DNA of 64,000 nt, taken from positions 62,001 to 126,000 of the forward strand of contig NZ_PYFW01000012.1 in assembly GCF_003020125.1 (NCBI RefSeq), written 5' to 3'. Shown in pieces: positions 35,217 to 44,144 of the stretch (positions are counted from its first letter, which is position 1; the number at the start of each line of letters is the position of its first letter). Source of the DNA: Bradyrhizobium sp. MOS003. GTDB lineage: Bacteria; Pseudomonadota; Alphaproteobacteria; Rhizobiales; Xanthobacteraceae. The translations under genes and the position numbers were made by a program. The notes under the pieces are model-generated. The model was given only the letters and a program-made list of their open reading frames with translations, was not told the origin of the DNA and did no database searches.

Positions 35217-36026
35217 ATGCACGTCACGACTGCGGACAAGCGCGCGAGCTTCAGGAAAATGCACGAAGGCGGCTGCTTCATCCTGCCCAATCCGGTCGAT
35301 ATCGGCAGTGCCAAGGCGTTGCAGCATCTCGGTTTCAAGGCGCTCGCCTCATCGAGCGCGGGCTTTGCCTGGACCATCGGCAAGGCCGACAACCACGTCA
35401 GCGTCGAGGACGTCTGTCAGCATCTGGCAGCAGTGAGTTCGGCTGTCGACATTCCCGTCAATGCCGATTTCGAGGGCGGCTTTGCGGTCGAGCCTGACAG
35501 GGTCGCGGACAATGTCGAGCGCTGCGTTCGTACCGGCGTTGCCGGCCTGTCGATCGAGGATTCCACTGGCGACAAACACAATCCGATCTACGAGCGCGCG
35601 CTCGCGGTCGAGCGCATCAAGGCCTCGCGCAAGGCGATCGGCGACAGCGGCGTGCTGCTGGTCGGGCGCTGCGAGGCCTTCTTGTGGGGCGTGACCGACT
35701 TGAAGCTCGTCATCGACCGGCTCACCGCTTACGCGGACGCCGGAGCCGACTGCCTCTACGCGCCGGGCCTGAAGACCCGCGAGGACATCGCAGCCGTGGT
35801 GAAGGCTGTCGCACCGAAGCCCTTCAACCTCCTGATCGGCGCCTCCGGCCTGTCGTTGCAGGAAGCCGGGGATCTCGGCGTGCGCCGCATCAGCGTCGGC
35901 GGCTCGCTCGCCCGCGCCGCCTGGGGCGGCTTCATGCGCGCGGCCAAGGAGATGGCGGAGAAGGGCACGTTCACCGAACTCGGCAGCGGCTATCCCGGCG
36001 GCGAACTCAACAAGATGTTCAGCTAA
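35217..36026 (+). CDS. Isocitrate lyase/PEP mutase superfamily protein
   Basis: The 269-residue TIM-barrel protein has NPVDIGSAKALQHLGFKALA, the Mg-binding DFEGGFA region, IEDSTGDKHNPIY, and the GRCEAF strand. It lacks the KKCGH of isocitrate lyase, so a PEP-mutase-like, oxaloacetate hydrolase-like or carboxyvinyl-carboxyphosphonate-type lyase is more likely. It closes a three-gene group (NIPSNAP, ABM, this) opposite the ArsR-type regulator, and a strong terminator follows. Confidence 0.87.
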   Translation: MHVTTADKRASFRKMHEGGCFILPNPVDIGSAKALQHLGFKALASSSAGFAWTIGKADNHVSVEDVCQHLAAVSSAVDIPVNADFEGGFAVEPDRVADNVERCVRTGVAGLSIEDSTGDKHNPIYERALAVERIKASRKAIGDSGVLLVGRCEAFLWGVTDLKLVIDRLTAYADAGADCLYAPGLKTREDIAAVVKAVAPKPFNLLIGASGLSLQEAGDLGVRRISVGGSLARAAWGGFMRAAKEMAEKGTFTELGSGYPGGELNKMFS

Positions 36027-36032
36027 ACGAAA

Positions 36033-36061
36033 AGCGGCGGGACCTTTTGGGTCCCGCCGCT
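36033..36061. terminator. Bidirectional terminator between convergent genes
   Basis: A perfect 12-bp stem AGCGGCGGGACC / GGTCCCGCCGCT with loop TTTTG lies 6 bases after the PEP-mutase-like stop. On the minus strand it is followed by TTTTCGTTTAG, so it best serves the minus-strand gene ending at 36080. It probably stops both. Confidence 0.8.
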
Positions 36062-36079
36062 ATCGGAAATCGCCAAGCG

Positions 36080-36508
36080 TTACTTCGCGCCGTCAGACGG
36101 CGTCTGCGTATCCGGCGCCGGCTTTGCCGCCGGCGTGTCCGGAGCAGGCGCAGCCGGCCGGCTCGGCGCCGCACCCGTGGTCACGCCCGGCTCGGTGTTG
36201 TTGCGCGGCGTCACGTCACGCATGCCGGGAGGTGCGGCCGGATTGGTCGCAGGCGCCTGCTGGGCCGTCTGAGTCGCCGGCGCTGTGCTTGCCTGGTTCG
36301 TCGTGCTGGAGTTGTTCAGGCCGTAGAACACGGCACCCAGCACAAGAGCGATCGCAACGGCGAACATCGCTACCTTGCCGCTGGAGGCGGGGCCTTCACC
36401 AAGCTCGGGATCGGCCTGAAGGCCGGCATCCCGACGCGCCGCGTTTGGATACGCATCGTCGGCGAGGTTCGGGCGGTACGGATCGTTGGGAAAACGGTCG
36501 TCAGCCAT
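36080..36508 (-). CDS. Single-pass membrane protein with Pro/Ala/Thr-rich tail
   Basis: The 142-residue protein has a short polar N-terminus (ADDRFPNDPYRPNLADDAYP), one membrane helix (VAMFAVAIALVLGAVFYGL), and a low-complexity tail of A, P, T and N (TAPATQTAQQAPATNPAAPP). It looks like a small anchored periplasmic linker, perhaps for the cell envelope. No family is recognised. The ATG at 36508 gives an N-terminus short enough to reach the membrane helix near residue 47. Confidence 0.68.
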   Translation of the reverse strand: MADDRFPNDPYRPNLADDAYPNAARRDAGLQADPELGEGPASSGKVAMFAVAIALVLGAVFYGLNNSSTTNQASTAPATQTAQQAPATNPAAPPGMRDVTPRNNTEPGVTTGAAPSRPAAPAPDTPAAKPAPDTQTPSDGAK

Positions 36509-36652
36509 CGGTTGGGTCTCCTCGTTTATGACGTCAGGACAACCCGTAGATGCGAGATTCTGTTCCGCGCCTCCTCGTGCTTTCGTCGAATGTTGCCTCC
36601 GCACCGGGAATCGGGAACCTGTCAGGTTCCATTGAAGGAAGGGAACAAGGCG

Positions 36653-37294
36653 ATGTGGAGCCTGCCGCCGAGCGATAGTGTGCTGCATTTCCTGTCGCTC
36701 GTCGCCGTCGCGGCGCAAGGCATGACCGCTGCGCTCGCTGCGGGGAGGCGCAGCATGGATTGGTTGGGAGTCTGCTTCCTCGGCTGCATCACCGCGCTTG
36801 GCGGCGGCACGCTGCGCGACCTCTTCCTGGGACACTACCCGCTGGCCTGGGTGCAGAGCCCGATCTATCTGGCGCTCGCCGGCGGCGCGGCCTTCCTCAC
36901 CATTCTGACCGCGCGCCTCGTGCACCGGCTCAAGCTCGCCTTCATCGTGCTCGATGCCATCGGCCTCGTCGTCTTCACCATGACTGGCTGCGACATCGCC
37001 TGGCAGATGGATGCCACACTGCCGATCGTCATCGTCTCCGGGATGGTGACGGGCTGCGCCGGCGGCGTGCTGCGTGACGTGCTCTGCAACGACGTGCCGC
37101 TGTTGTTTCGTTCGGAACTCTATGCGACCGTTTCGGTGGCCACCGGCCTGTTCTACGCCACTGCGTTCGGTTTCAACCTCAACGCCGAGCTCTGGACCAT
37201 CTTGACGTTTGTCCTCGGCATCAGCTTTCGCCTGTTGGCGGTGCGCTACAAATGGGAGATGCCGAAATTCGTTTTCACCGGGGATGAGGAGTAG
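36653..37294 (+). CDS. Trimeric intracellular cation channel family protein (YadS/UPF0126)
   Basis: The 213-residue membrane protein has seven hydrophobic segments in two TRIC-type repeats, each with a Gly-rich loop (CITALGGGTLRDLFLG and GMVTGCAGGVLRDVLC) that carries GG-x-x-RD. In bacteria such proteins conduct cations or glycine. The start ATG 36653 follows GGGAACAAGG. The long upstream frame is not coding. Confidence 0.85.
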   Translation: MWSLPPSDSVLHFLSLVAVAAQGMTAALAAGRRSMDWLGVCFLGCITALGGGTLRDLFLGHYPLAWVQSPIYLALAGGAAFLTILTARLVHRLKLAFIVLDAIGLVVFTMTGCDIAWQMDATLPIVIVSGMVTGCAGGVLRDVLCNDVPLLFRSELYATVSVATGLFYATAFGFNLNAELWTILTFVLGISFRLLAVRYKWEMPKFVFTGDEE

Positions 37295-37300
37295 CGCTTA

Positions 37301-37322
37301 CTTCGCTGCGCTCGCAATGACG
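37301..37322. repeat. Right-arm copy of the CGTCATTGCGAG repeat family
   Basis: CTTCGCTGCGCTCGCAATGACG is the reverse complement of the CGTCATTGCGAGCG(A/C)AGCGAAG arm seen at 34391. It lies between the convergent stops of the TRIC-type and cytochrome genes, a place where such elements often serve as terminators. Confidence 0.7.
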
Positions 37323-37330
37323 AAGAGGCG

Positions 37331-38554
37331 TCAATTCTCTTTCCGCGCCTTCGCCACTCGCGCCGGCGTTACCAGCAGGCCCGCATTGCCCCAGGAATTG
37401 CGGATGTAGTTGGTCACCGCCGCGATATCTTCGTCGGACAATTGTTTGGCATAGCTTGGCATCTCGCCAGTATTCGGCGCGCGCGGGGTCGTCACGGTGT
37501 GGGCGCCGTCCAGGATGATGCGCAAGGTGGAGGACGGATTGACCGATTGCAGCAGCGCATTGCCGGGCAGCGGCGGATAGATTCGCGGCGCGCCCGAGCC
37601 GTCAGCTTCATGGCAGGCGATGCAGAGCTTGGCGTAGACCGCCCGGCCGGCCTTCATTTCGGCCTCGTCAGGCGGCGTCACGACGGTCTCGCGCCGCGCT
37701 GGCGGCAGGCTCTTCAAGTAAACCGCGATCGCGCGCACATCGGCATCGCTCATCTTCGACGTTGAATTGACGATCACTTCGGCCATCGGCCCGCCGGCAT
37801 GGCTCTTCCCATTGCGCCCGCTCTGCAGATATTCGGTGATGTCCGCCTCGCTCCACGATTTCAGTCCAGTGCGCGCTGCGCCATCGAGTCGGGGAGCAAA
37901 CCAGCCCGCGAGCTGATTGCCTGACAGGGCCTGCGCGCTCTTGTCGGCGCCGAAATAGTTCTTCGGCGTGTGGCAGGCGCCGCAATGACCGAGCCCGGTG
38001 ACGAGATAGCCGCCTCTGTTCCACGCCGCGCTCTTGCTCTGGTCCGGCTCGAACAGGCCGGGCTTGAAATACATCGCGTTCCAGACCCGCATCAGCCCGC
38101 GATAACCGAACGGCCAGCGCAGCTCCGGCGGCTTGTTGCGGTTGATGACGGGCGCGAGCGTGCCGAGATAGGCGCGGATCGCCAGCGTGTCGTCCTTCGT
38201 CATCCTGGTGAAGTAGGGATAAGGGAAGGCCGGGTAATAGTTCGAGCCGTCGGGCGCGATACCGGTGCGCACCGCGCGTACGAAATCGGCATCCTGCCAG
38301 GCGCCGATCCCGGTGTCGCGGTCCGGGGTCAGGTTCGGCGCGTAGATCGCGCCGAAGGGCGTGTCGATGCGCTTGCCGCCCGCGAACGGTTTTGCCGGAT
38401 CGGCGGTGTGGCAGCCTGCGCAGTCGCCGGCCTCGACCAGCGTCTTGCCGTAGGCGATCAGCTCCGGCGACGGCTCGGCGGCGTGGGTTGCGCCCGCAAC
38501 CGCACTGCACAACGCCAGACCGACAAGAGCGGAGCCTGCCAGAATCGTCCGCAT
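37331..38554 (-). CDS. Triheme cytochrome c, dehydrogenase electron-transfer subunit type
   Basis: The 407-residue secreted protein has three CxxCH heme motifs (CAGCH, CGACH, CIACH) and a signal peptide (RTILAGSALVGLALCSAVAG). It resembles the cytochrome c subunits of membrane alcohol or sugar dehydrogenases (AdhB and gluconate dehydrogenase type), which pass electrons from a periplasmic dehydrogenase to the respiratory chain. No dehydrogenase gene lies next to it, so its partner is elsewhere or it is an orphan. Confidence 0.9.
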   Translation of the reverse strand: MRTILAGSALVGLALCSAVAGATHAAEPSPELIAYGKTLVEAGDCAGCHTADPAKPFAGGKRIDTPFGAIYAPNLTPDRDTGIGAWQDADFVRAVRTGIAPDGSNYYPAFPYPYFTRMTKDDTLAIRAYLGTLAPVINRNKPPELRWPFGYRGLMRVWNAMYFKPGLFEPDQSKSAAWNRGGYLVTGLGHCGACHTPKNYFGADKSAQALSGNQLAGWFAPRLDGAARTGLKSWSEADITEYLQSGRNGKSHAGGPMAEVIVNSTSKMSDADVRAIAVYLKSLPPARRETVVTPPDEAEMKAGRAVYAKLCIACHEADGSGAPRIYPPLPGNALLQSVNPSSTLRIILDGAHTVTTPRAPNTGEMPSYAKQLSDEDIAAVTNYIRNSWGNAGLLVTPARVAKARKEN

Positions 38555-38838
38555 CGAAAGTCTCTCCTGCGACCAATCGCCCAAATCCGGCGCGACGGGG
38601 GCATCAGTTCGTTTCGCCACAGTGGGGGTATGGTGACACAAATTGAAAACGGCACGCGTGTTTCAGGCCACGAAGTTGCGATTTTTACCCGACGCCCCCT
38701 TTGGTCCAGATTTGTGATGCGGATCGTGAAATATCCGACATAGAGTGGCGGGATTGGTCGGCGCGCCCTAACTAAAAATAATGGGACGGCAACGGCTTAG
38801 GTCAGCAAGACCTGAACAGGGCGTGGAAAGAGGACAGC

Positions 38839-41800
38839 ATGGGCATCAACCAGGGTCCGATCAGTCTCGATCAAAAATACACCCAGGAAACAGGGCACGT
38901 CTTCACCACGGGCATCCAGGCCCTGGTTCGCCTGCCCATGGCCCAGATCCGGCGGGACCGCGCGGCCGGGCTCAACACCGCAGGCTTCATCTCCGGCTAC
39001 CGTGGCTCACCGCTCGGCGGCTACGACCAGCAACTCTTCGCCGCCCGCAAGCATCTCGAGCAACACAACATCAAGTTCCAGCCCGGCGTGAACGAGGATC
39101 TGGCGGCCACCGCGGTCTGGGGCTCGCAGCAGCTCAACCTCTCGCCCGGCGCCAAATACGACGGCGTGGTCGGCATCTGGTACGGCAAGGGCCCCGGCGT
39201 CGATCGCTGCGGCGACGTGTTCCGCCACGGCAACGCCGCCGGTTCCGCCAAGAACGGCGGTGTGCTGTGCCTTGCCGGTGATGACCACGGCGCGAAATCC
39301 TCCACCGTCCCGCATCAGTCCGACCATGCCTTCATGTCGGCGCTGATGCCGTATCTCTATCCTTCGAGCATCCACGAGATGATCGAGATGGGCCTGCTCG
39401 GCATCGCCATGTCGCGCTATTCGGGCTGCTGGGTCGGCATGAAGGTGATCACGGAAACGGTGGAGACCACCGCCGAGATCGATCTCAGCGACGAGATGAA
39501 GCCGTTCATCATCCCGACCGATTTCGAGATGCCGCAAGGCGGCCTCAACCTGCGCTGGCCCGACGACCGCTTCGAACAGGACCGCCGTCTGCAGGACTAC
39601 AAGGGCTTTGCCGCGATCGCCTTTGCGCGCGCCAACAAGGTCAACCGCATCACCATGGATTCGCCGAACGCCCGTTTCGGCATCATGGCCTCGGGCAAGA
39701 GCTACGAGGACGTCCGCCAGGCGCTGCGCGAACTCGGCATCACCGAAGAGGTCGCCGCGAAGATCGGCCTTCGCCTCTACAAGATCGGCATGCCCTGGCC
39801 GCTGGAGCCGGAAGGCGTGCGCCAGTTCGCGGTCGGGCTCGAAGAGATCTTCATTATCGAGGAACGCCGCGAGATCGTCGAGAACCAGGTCAAGCAGGAA
39901 TTGTTCAACTGGCGCGACGACGTGCGCCCGCGCATCGTCGGCAAGATGGACGAGCACGACAAGCGATTCCTCACGTTCTCGGCCGAGCTCAGCGTCGCCT
40001 CGCTCGCGACTTCGCTCACCGAGCGACTTCTCAAGCTCGATCTTAACCCCGAGATCAAGGAGATGCTCCGCGCCAAGGCCGATTGGTTCAACGGCCGTCA
40101 GGCCACGCAAATGCAGGCGGTCGCGCCTGTCTCCCGCACCCCGTATTTCTGCTCCGGCTGTCCCCATAATACTTCGACCAAGGTCCCCGAAGGCAGCCGT
40201 GCGCTGGCCGGCATCGGCTGCCACTTCATGGCGCTATGGATGGACCGATCGACCGAGACCTTTACCCATATGGGCGGAGAGGGCGTGCCGTGGGTCGGCA
40301 TCGCGCCCTTCACCAACGAGAACCACATCTTCGCCAATCTCGGCGACGGCACCTACTTCCACTCGGGCCTGCTCGCGATTCGGCAGGCGGTCGCGTCCAA
40401 GACCAACATCACCTACAAGATCCTCTACAACGACGCGGTCGCCATGACCGGTGGCCAGCGCCACGACGGCGATCTGTCGCCGCAGCAGATCACCTTCCAG
40501 CTCCACGCCGAAGGCATCCGCGAGATCTATCTGGTTTCCGAGACGCCCGATGCCTATCCCTCCGACAGCATCGCGCCCGGCGTGAAGCTCTATCATCGCG
40601 ACGAGCTGCAGAACGTCATGAAGATGTGCCGGGAGCACCAGGGCACATCGGCAATCGTCTTCGTGCAGACGTGCGCCGCCGAGAAGCGCCGCCGCCGCAA
40701 GCGTGGCCTGATGGAGGATCCAGCGCGCCGCGTCATGATCAACCCGGCCGTCTGCGAGGGCTGCGGCGACTGTTCGGTGCAGTCGAACTGCATCTCGGTC
40801 GAGCCGCTGGAGACCGAGTTCGGCCGCAAGCGCGCCATCAACCAGTCGTCCTGCAACAAGGACTATTCCTGTGTGAAGGGCTTCTGCCCGTCCTTCGTCA
40901 CCGTGGACGGCGGCAAGCCGCGCCACCGCGCGCCGGCTGAGCTGGCCGATATCGGCGCGCTGCCCGAGCCGGTCTCGCGCCCGACGCTCGACAAGCCCTA
41001 CAATATCGCGGTCGGCGGCGTCGGCGGGACCGGCGTGCTCACCATCGGCGCGCTGCTCGGCATGGCCGCCCATATCGAGGGCAAGGCCTCAATGATCCTC
41101 GACATGTCGGGCCTCGCGCAAAAGGGCGGGGCGGTGCTCAGCCACGTCCGCCTGTCGGATCACCCGGCCGAGGTGACGTGCTCGCGCATCGTCACCGGCA
41201 CGGCCGATCTCGTGCTCGCCGCGGACGAAGTGGTCGCCGTCGCCAAGGATACCATCTCGCTCTGCGACACCAGCCGTACCCGCGGCATCATCAACAGCCA
41301 CGTCATTCCCACCGCCGACTTTGTCCTCAACCGCGACTTCAACTTCCAGACCCGCAAGCTGAATGGATTGCTCGAGACGGCGCTGCACAAGGACTCGGTG
41401 TTCTTCGATTTTACCAAGCCGGCCGAGCAACTGCTCGGCGATGCCATCGCCACCAACATGATGATGATGGGCTATGCCTATCAGAAGGGCCTGTTCCCAC
41501 TGTCCGCGGAAGCGATCGAGCAGGCCATCGAGATCAATGGCGTTTCGATCAAGATGAACAAGGAAGCCTTCCGCCTCGGCCGCCTCGCGGTCGCAGATCC
41601 CAAGCGGCTCGCCGACATGCTGAAGGGCACGGACGAAGTCGTTGCCCCGAAGACGCTGGACGCCATGACGCTCGATGAAGTCATCGAGCATCGCACCAAG
41701 CATCTCACGGCCTACCAGAATGGCCGCTTGGCAAAACGTTACCGCAAGCTGGTCGACCAAGTTCGCGATGCGGCCAAGCAGGGCGGGTATGACGATGCAT

Positions 41801-42330
41801 TGCCGCGCGCGGTCGCAGTGAACTACGCCAAGCTGCTGGCCTACAAGGACGAATACGAGGTCGCGCGTCTGTTCACCGACGGCGCCTTCGAAAAGCAGCT
41901 CCGCGACCAGTTCGAGGGCGACTACAAGTTCAACTTCAACCTCGCCCCGCCGATCCTCGGTGGCGGTCTCGACCCGCTCGGCCGTCCGAAGAAGCGCGCC
42001 TTCGGCCCGTGGATGCTCAACGTCTTCGGCGTGCTCGCGAAGCTCAAATTCCTGCGCGGCACGGCGCTCGACATCTTCGGCCGCAGCCCCGATCGCAAGC
42101 TCGAGCGCGATTTGATCGCTGGCTACGAGAAGGACGTCGCAACCGTGCTCGGCCTGCTGTCGCCGCTCACCATCGACACCGCGGTGGAATTGCTCTCGCT
42201 GCCCGACCGCATCCGCGGCTACGGCCCGGTGAAGGAGAAGGCGGTGGCGGACGCAAAGGTGCGTTACGCGCAGCTCGCCGCGGATTTGGCGAACCCGCCG
42301 CCTGCGCCGCGGCAGATCGCGGCGGAGTAG
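38839..42330 (+). CDS. Indolepyruvate ferredoxin oxidoreductase, fused alpha/gamma type
   Basis: The enzyme oxidatively decarboxylates aryl pyruvates (indole-, phenyl- or hydroxyphenylpyruvate) to aryl-acetyl-CoA with ferredoxin as acceptor. The single 1163-residue chain joins a pyruvate oxidoreductase-type domain, a TPP-binding domain (CSGCPHNTSTKVPEGSRALA, with the CxxC-like motif of this family), an 8-Cys segment (NPAVCEGCGDCSVQSNCISV, NKDYSCVKGFCPSF), and a C-terminal gamma domain (GGVGGTGVLTIGALLG). It is alone on its strand, with a 197-base gap upstream. In archaea and many bacteria these domains are split as IorA and IorB. Confidence 0.93.
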   Translation: MGINQGPISLDQKYTQETGHVFTTGIQALVRLPMAQIRRDRAAGLNTAGFISGYRGSPLGGYDQQLFAARKHLEQHNIKFQPGVNEDLAATAVWGSQQLNLSPGAKYDGVVGIWYGKGPGVDRCGDVFRHGNAAGSAKNGGVLCLAGDDHGAKSSTVPHQSDHAFMSALMPYLYPSSIHEMIEMGLLGIAMSRYSGCWVGMKVITETVETTAEIDLSDEMKPFIIPTDFEMPQGGLNLRWPDDRFEQDRRLQDYKGFAAIAFARANKVNRITMDSPNARFGIMASGKSYEDVRQALRELGITEEVAAKIGLRLYKIGMPWPLEPEGVRQFAVGLEEIFIIEERREIVENQVKQELFNWRDDVRPRIVGKMDEHDKRFLTFSAELSVASLATSLTERLLKLDLNPEIKEMLRAKADWFNGRQATQMQAVAPVSRTPYFCSGCPHNTSTKVPEGSRALAGIGCHFMALWMDRSTETFTHMGGEGVPWVGIAPFTNENHIFANLGDGTYFHSGLLAIRQAVASKTNITYKILYNDAVAMTGGQRHDGDLSPQQITFQLHAEGIREIYLVSETPDAYPSDSIAPGVKLYHRDELQNVMKMCREHQGTSAIVFVQTCAAEKRRRRKRGLMEDPARRVMINPAVCEGCGDCSVQSNCISVEPLETEFGRKRAINQSSCNKDYSCVKGFCPSFVTVDGGKPRHRAPAELADIGALPEPVSRPTLDKPYNIAVGGVGGTGVLTIGALLGMAAHIEGKASMILDMSGLAQKGGAVLSHVRLSDHPAEVTCSRIVTGTADLVLAADEVVAVAKDTISLCDTSRTRGIINSHVIPTADFVLNRDFNFQTRKLNGLLETALHKDSVFFDFTKPAEQLLGDAIATNMMMMGYAYQKGLFPLSAEAIEQAIEINGVSIKMNKEAFRLGRLAVADPKRLADMLKGTDEVVAPKTLDAMTLDEVIEHRTKHLTAYQNGRLAKRYRKLVDQVRDAAKQGGYDDALPRAVAVNYAKLLAYKDEYEVARLFTDGAFEKQLRDQFEGDYKFNFNLAPPILGGGLDPLGRPKKRAFGPWMLNVFGVLAKLKFLRGTALDIFGRSPDRKLERDLIAGYEKDVATVLGLLSPLTIDTAVELLSLPDRIRGYGPVKEKAVADAKVRYAQLAADLANPPPAPRQIAAE

Positions 42331-42590
42331 TCGGTCTCGTGGTCTCGCAAGCGCATTAGCGAAGCGTAATCCGCGGCGTTTGCAGGCGTAGAATTCTCAT
42401 GTGAAATCAATCCCCATTCTACTGTGCATGGGGTTGTTTTCGCAAAATTGGGATCGCCGCACCCGGAGTGAGCTCCCACTTGCGCCCACCCGCTACCCTC
42501 TCGCGCGACGGAATATTTCCGCGCTTGCCAATCCGCCCGGTGCGGTTCAGAAAAACGGAGCAATAAGAAACGCCAGCGGAGACCTCTGTT

Positions 42591-43748
42591 TTGACCATCA
42601 AGGGCAAGGCCTACATTGCCGGGATCTACGAACACCCGACCCGGCATGCGCCGGACAAATCCACCGCCCAGCTTCATGCCGAGGTCGCCAAGGGCGCGAT
42701 CGAGGATGCCGGGATCAGCAAGGACGATGTCGACGGCTATTTCTGCGCGGGCGACGCGCCCGGCGGCGCCTGGCCGATGGTCGACTATCTCGGTCTCAAC
42801 ACCAAAAAGCTCCGCCACGTCGATTCCACCGAGACCGGCGGCTGTTCCTATATCATCCATCTTGGCCACGCCGCCGAAGCGATTGCTGCGGGCAAGTGCT
42901 CGATCGCGCTGATCACGCTGGCCGGCAAGCCGCGCACCGGCGCGATGCCGCCGCGGGCGCAGGGCGCCGAAGCCGATTTCGAGACAGCCTACGGCGCGAC
43001 CACGCACAATGCCTACGGCATGTGTGCCATGCGCCATATGCACGACTATGGCACCACCAGCGAACAGCTCGCCTGGATCAAGGTCGCAGCCTCGCATCAT
43101 GCGCAATACAATCCGCATGCGATGCTCAAGGATGTCGTCACAGTCGAGGACGTCCTGAACTCGCCGATGATCTCCGATCCGCTGCATCGCATGGATTGCT
43201 GCGTCGTCTCCGACGGCGGCGGCGCGATGATCGTCACCACGCCCGAGATCGCGAAGAGCCTGAAGAAGCCGCTGGTCAAGCTGATCGGCCATGGCGAAGC
43301 CATGAAGGGCCCGCGCGGCGGCAAGGATCTCGATCTCACATACTCCGCCGGCATCTGGTCCGGCCCGCGCGCGTTCGAGGAAGCCGGCATCACGCCGAAG
43401 GACATCAAATACGCCTCGATCTACGACAGCTTCACCATCACGGTGCTGATGCAGCTCGAAGACCTCGGCTTCTGCAAGAAGGGCGAGGGCGGCAAGTTCG
43501 TCGCCGACGGCAATCTGATCTCGGGTGTCGGCAAGCTGCCGTTCAACACCGACGGCGGCGGGCTGTGCAGCAACCATCCCGTCAACCGCGGCGGCATGAC
43601 CAAGATTCTCGAGGCGGTCCGCCAGCTGCGCGGCGAGGCGCATCCGAAGGTACAGGTCCCGAACTGCGATCTCGCGATTGCCCACGGCACCGGCGGCCTG
43701 CTCGGCGTCCGCCATGCCGCCTCGACCGCCATTCTGGAGCGCGTGTGA
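42591..43748 (+). CDS. Thiolase-like protein (acetyl-CoA acetyltransferase family, atypical)
   Basis: The 385-residue protein is a non-classical thiolase homologue of the SCP-x/Ltp type. It starts with TTG at 42591, 11 bases after GGAGAC. The expected nucleophile position lies in the segment STETGGCSYIIHLGHAAEAI (Cys85), shifted by a residue relative to classical thiolases. The later motifs are NHPVNRGGM instead of GHP and HGTGG instead of CxGGG. It overlaps the DUF35 gene by one base. Thiolase/DUF35 pairs often act as aldolases or retro-aldol enzymes on acyl-CoA side chains rather than as thiolases. Confidence 0.8.
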   Translation: MTIKGKAYIAGIYEHPTRHAPDKSTAQLHAEVAKGAIEDAGISKDDVDGYFCAGDAPGGAWPMVDYLGLNTKKLRHVDSTETGGCSYIIHLGHAAEAIAAGKCSIALITLAGKPRTGAMPPRAQGAEADFETAYGATTHNAYGMCAMRHMHDYGTTSEQLAWIKVAASHHAQYNPHAMLKDVVTVEDVLNSPMISDPLHRMDCCVVSDGGGAMIVTTPEIAKSLKKPLVKLIGHGEAMKGPRGGKDLDLTYSAGIWSGPRAFEEAGITPKDIKYASIYDSFTITVLMQLEDLGFCKKGEGGKFVADGNLISGVGKLPFNTDGGGLCSNHPVNRGGMTKILEAVRQLRGEAHPKVQVPNCDLAIAHGTGGLLGVRHAASTAILERV

Positions 43749-44137
43749 TGAGCGAAGCCAAGAAGTATCCGGCCCCTGTGACGAACCCTGAGACCGCCGC
43801 GTTCTGGGACGCGGCCAAGCAGGGCAAGTTCATGATCAAGCGCTGCACCGCCTGCGGCGAAGCGCATTACTTCCCGCGCTCGATCTGCCCGTTTTGCTAC
43901 TCCGACAAGACGGTGTGGGAGGAGGCGTCGGGCGAGGGCACCATCTACACCTGGAGCCTGATGCGGAAATCGCCGACCGGTCCTTACGCGATCGGTTACG
44001 TCACGCTGAAGGAGGGGCCGTCGGTGCAGACCAATTTTGTCGACTGCGATCTCGAGAAGCTCAAGATCGGCCAGAAGGTGAAAGTGGTGTTCAAGCCGAC
44101 CGATGGTGCACCGCTGCCGTTCTTCACGGTGGCTTGA
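43748..44137 (+). CDS. DUF35/OB-fold zinc-ribbon acyl-CoA-associated protein
   Basis: The 129-residue protein has a zinc ribbon (Cys33, Cys36, Cys47, Cys50) followed by an OB-type domain (GEGTIYTWSLMRKSPTGPYA, IGQKVKVVFKPTDG). It is of the ChsH2/DUF35 kind that binds acyl-CoA and partners the adjoining thiolase-like protein. The ATG overlaps the stop of the thiolase-like gene (TGATG). Confidence 0.87.
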   Translation: MSEAKKYPAPVTNPETAAFWDAAKQGKFMIKRCTACGEAHYFPRSICPFCYSDKTVWEEASGEGTIYTWSLMRKSPTGPYAIGYVTLKEGPSVQTNFVDCDLEKLKIGQKVKVVFKPTDGAPLPFFTVA

Positions 44138-44144
44138 CTTCTTC

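Noticed and set aside
35684..36652. Long N-terminal extension of the TRIC-type gene
   Set aside because: The extension overlaps the PEP-mutase-like and the Pro-rich membrane genes and has low-complexity Arg sequence. The ATG at 36653 begins at the first membrane helix.
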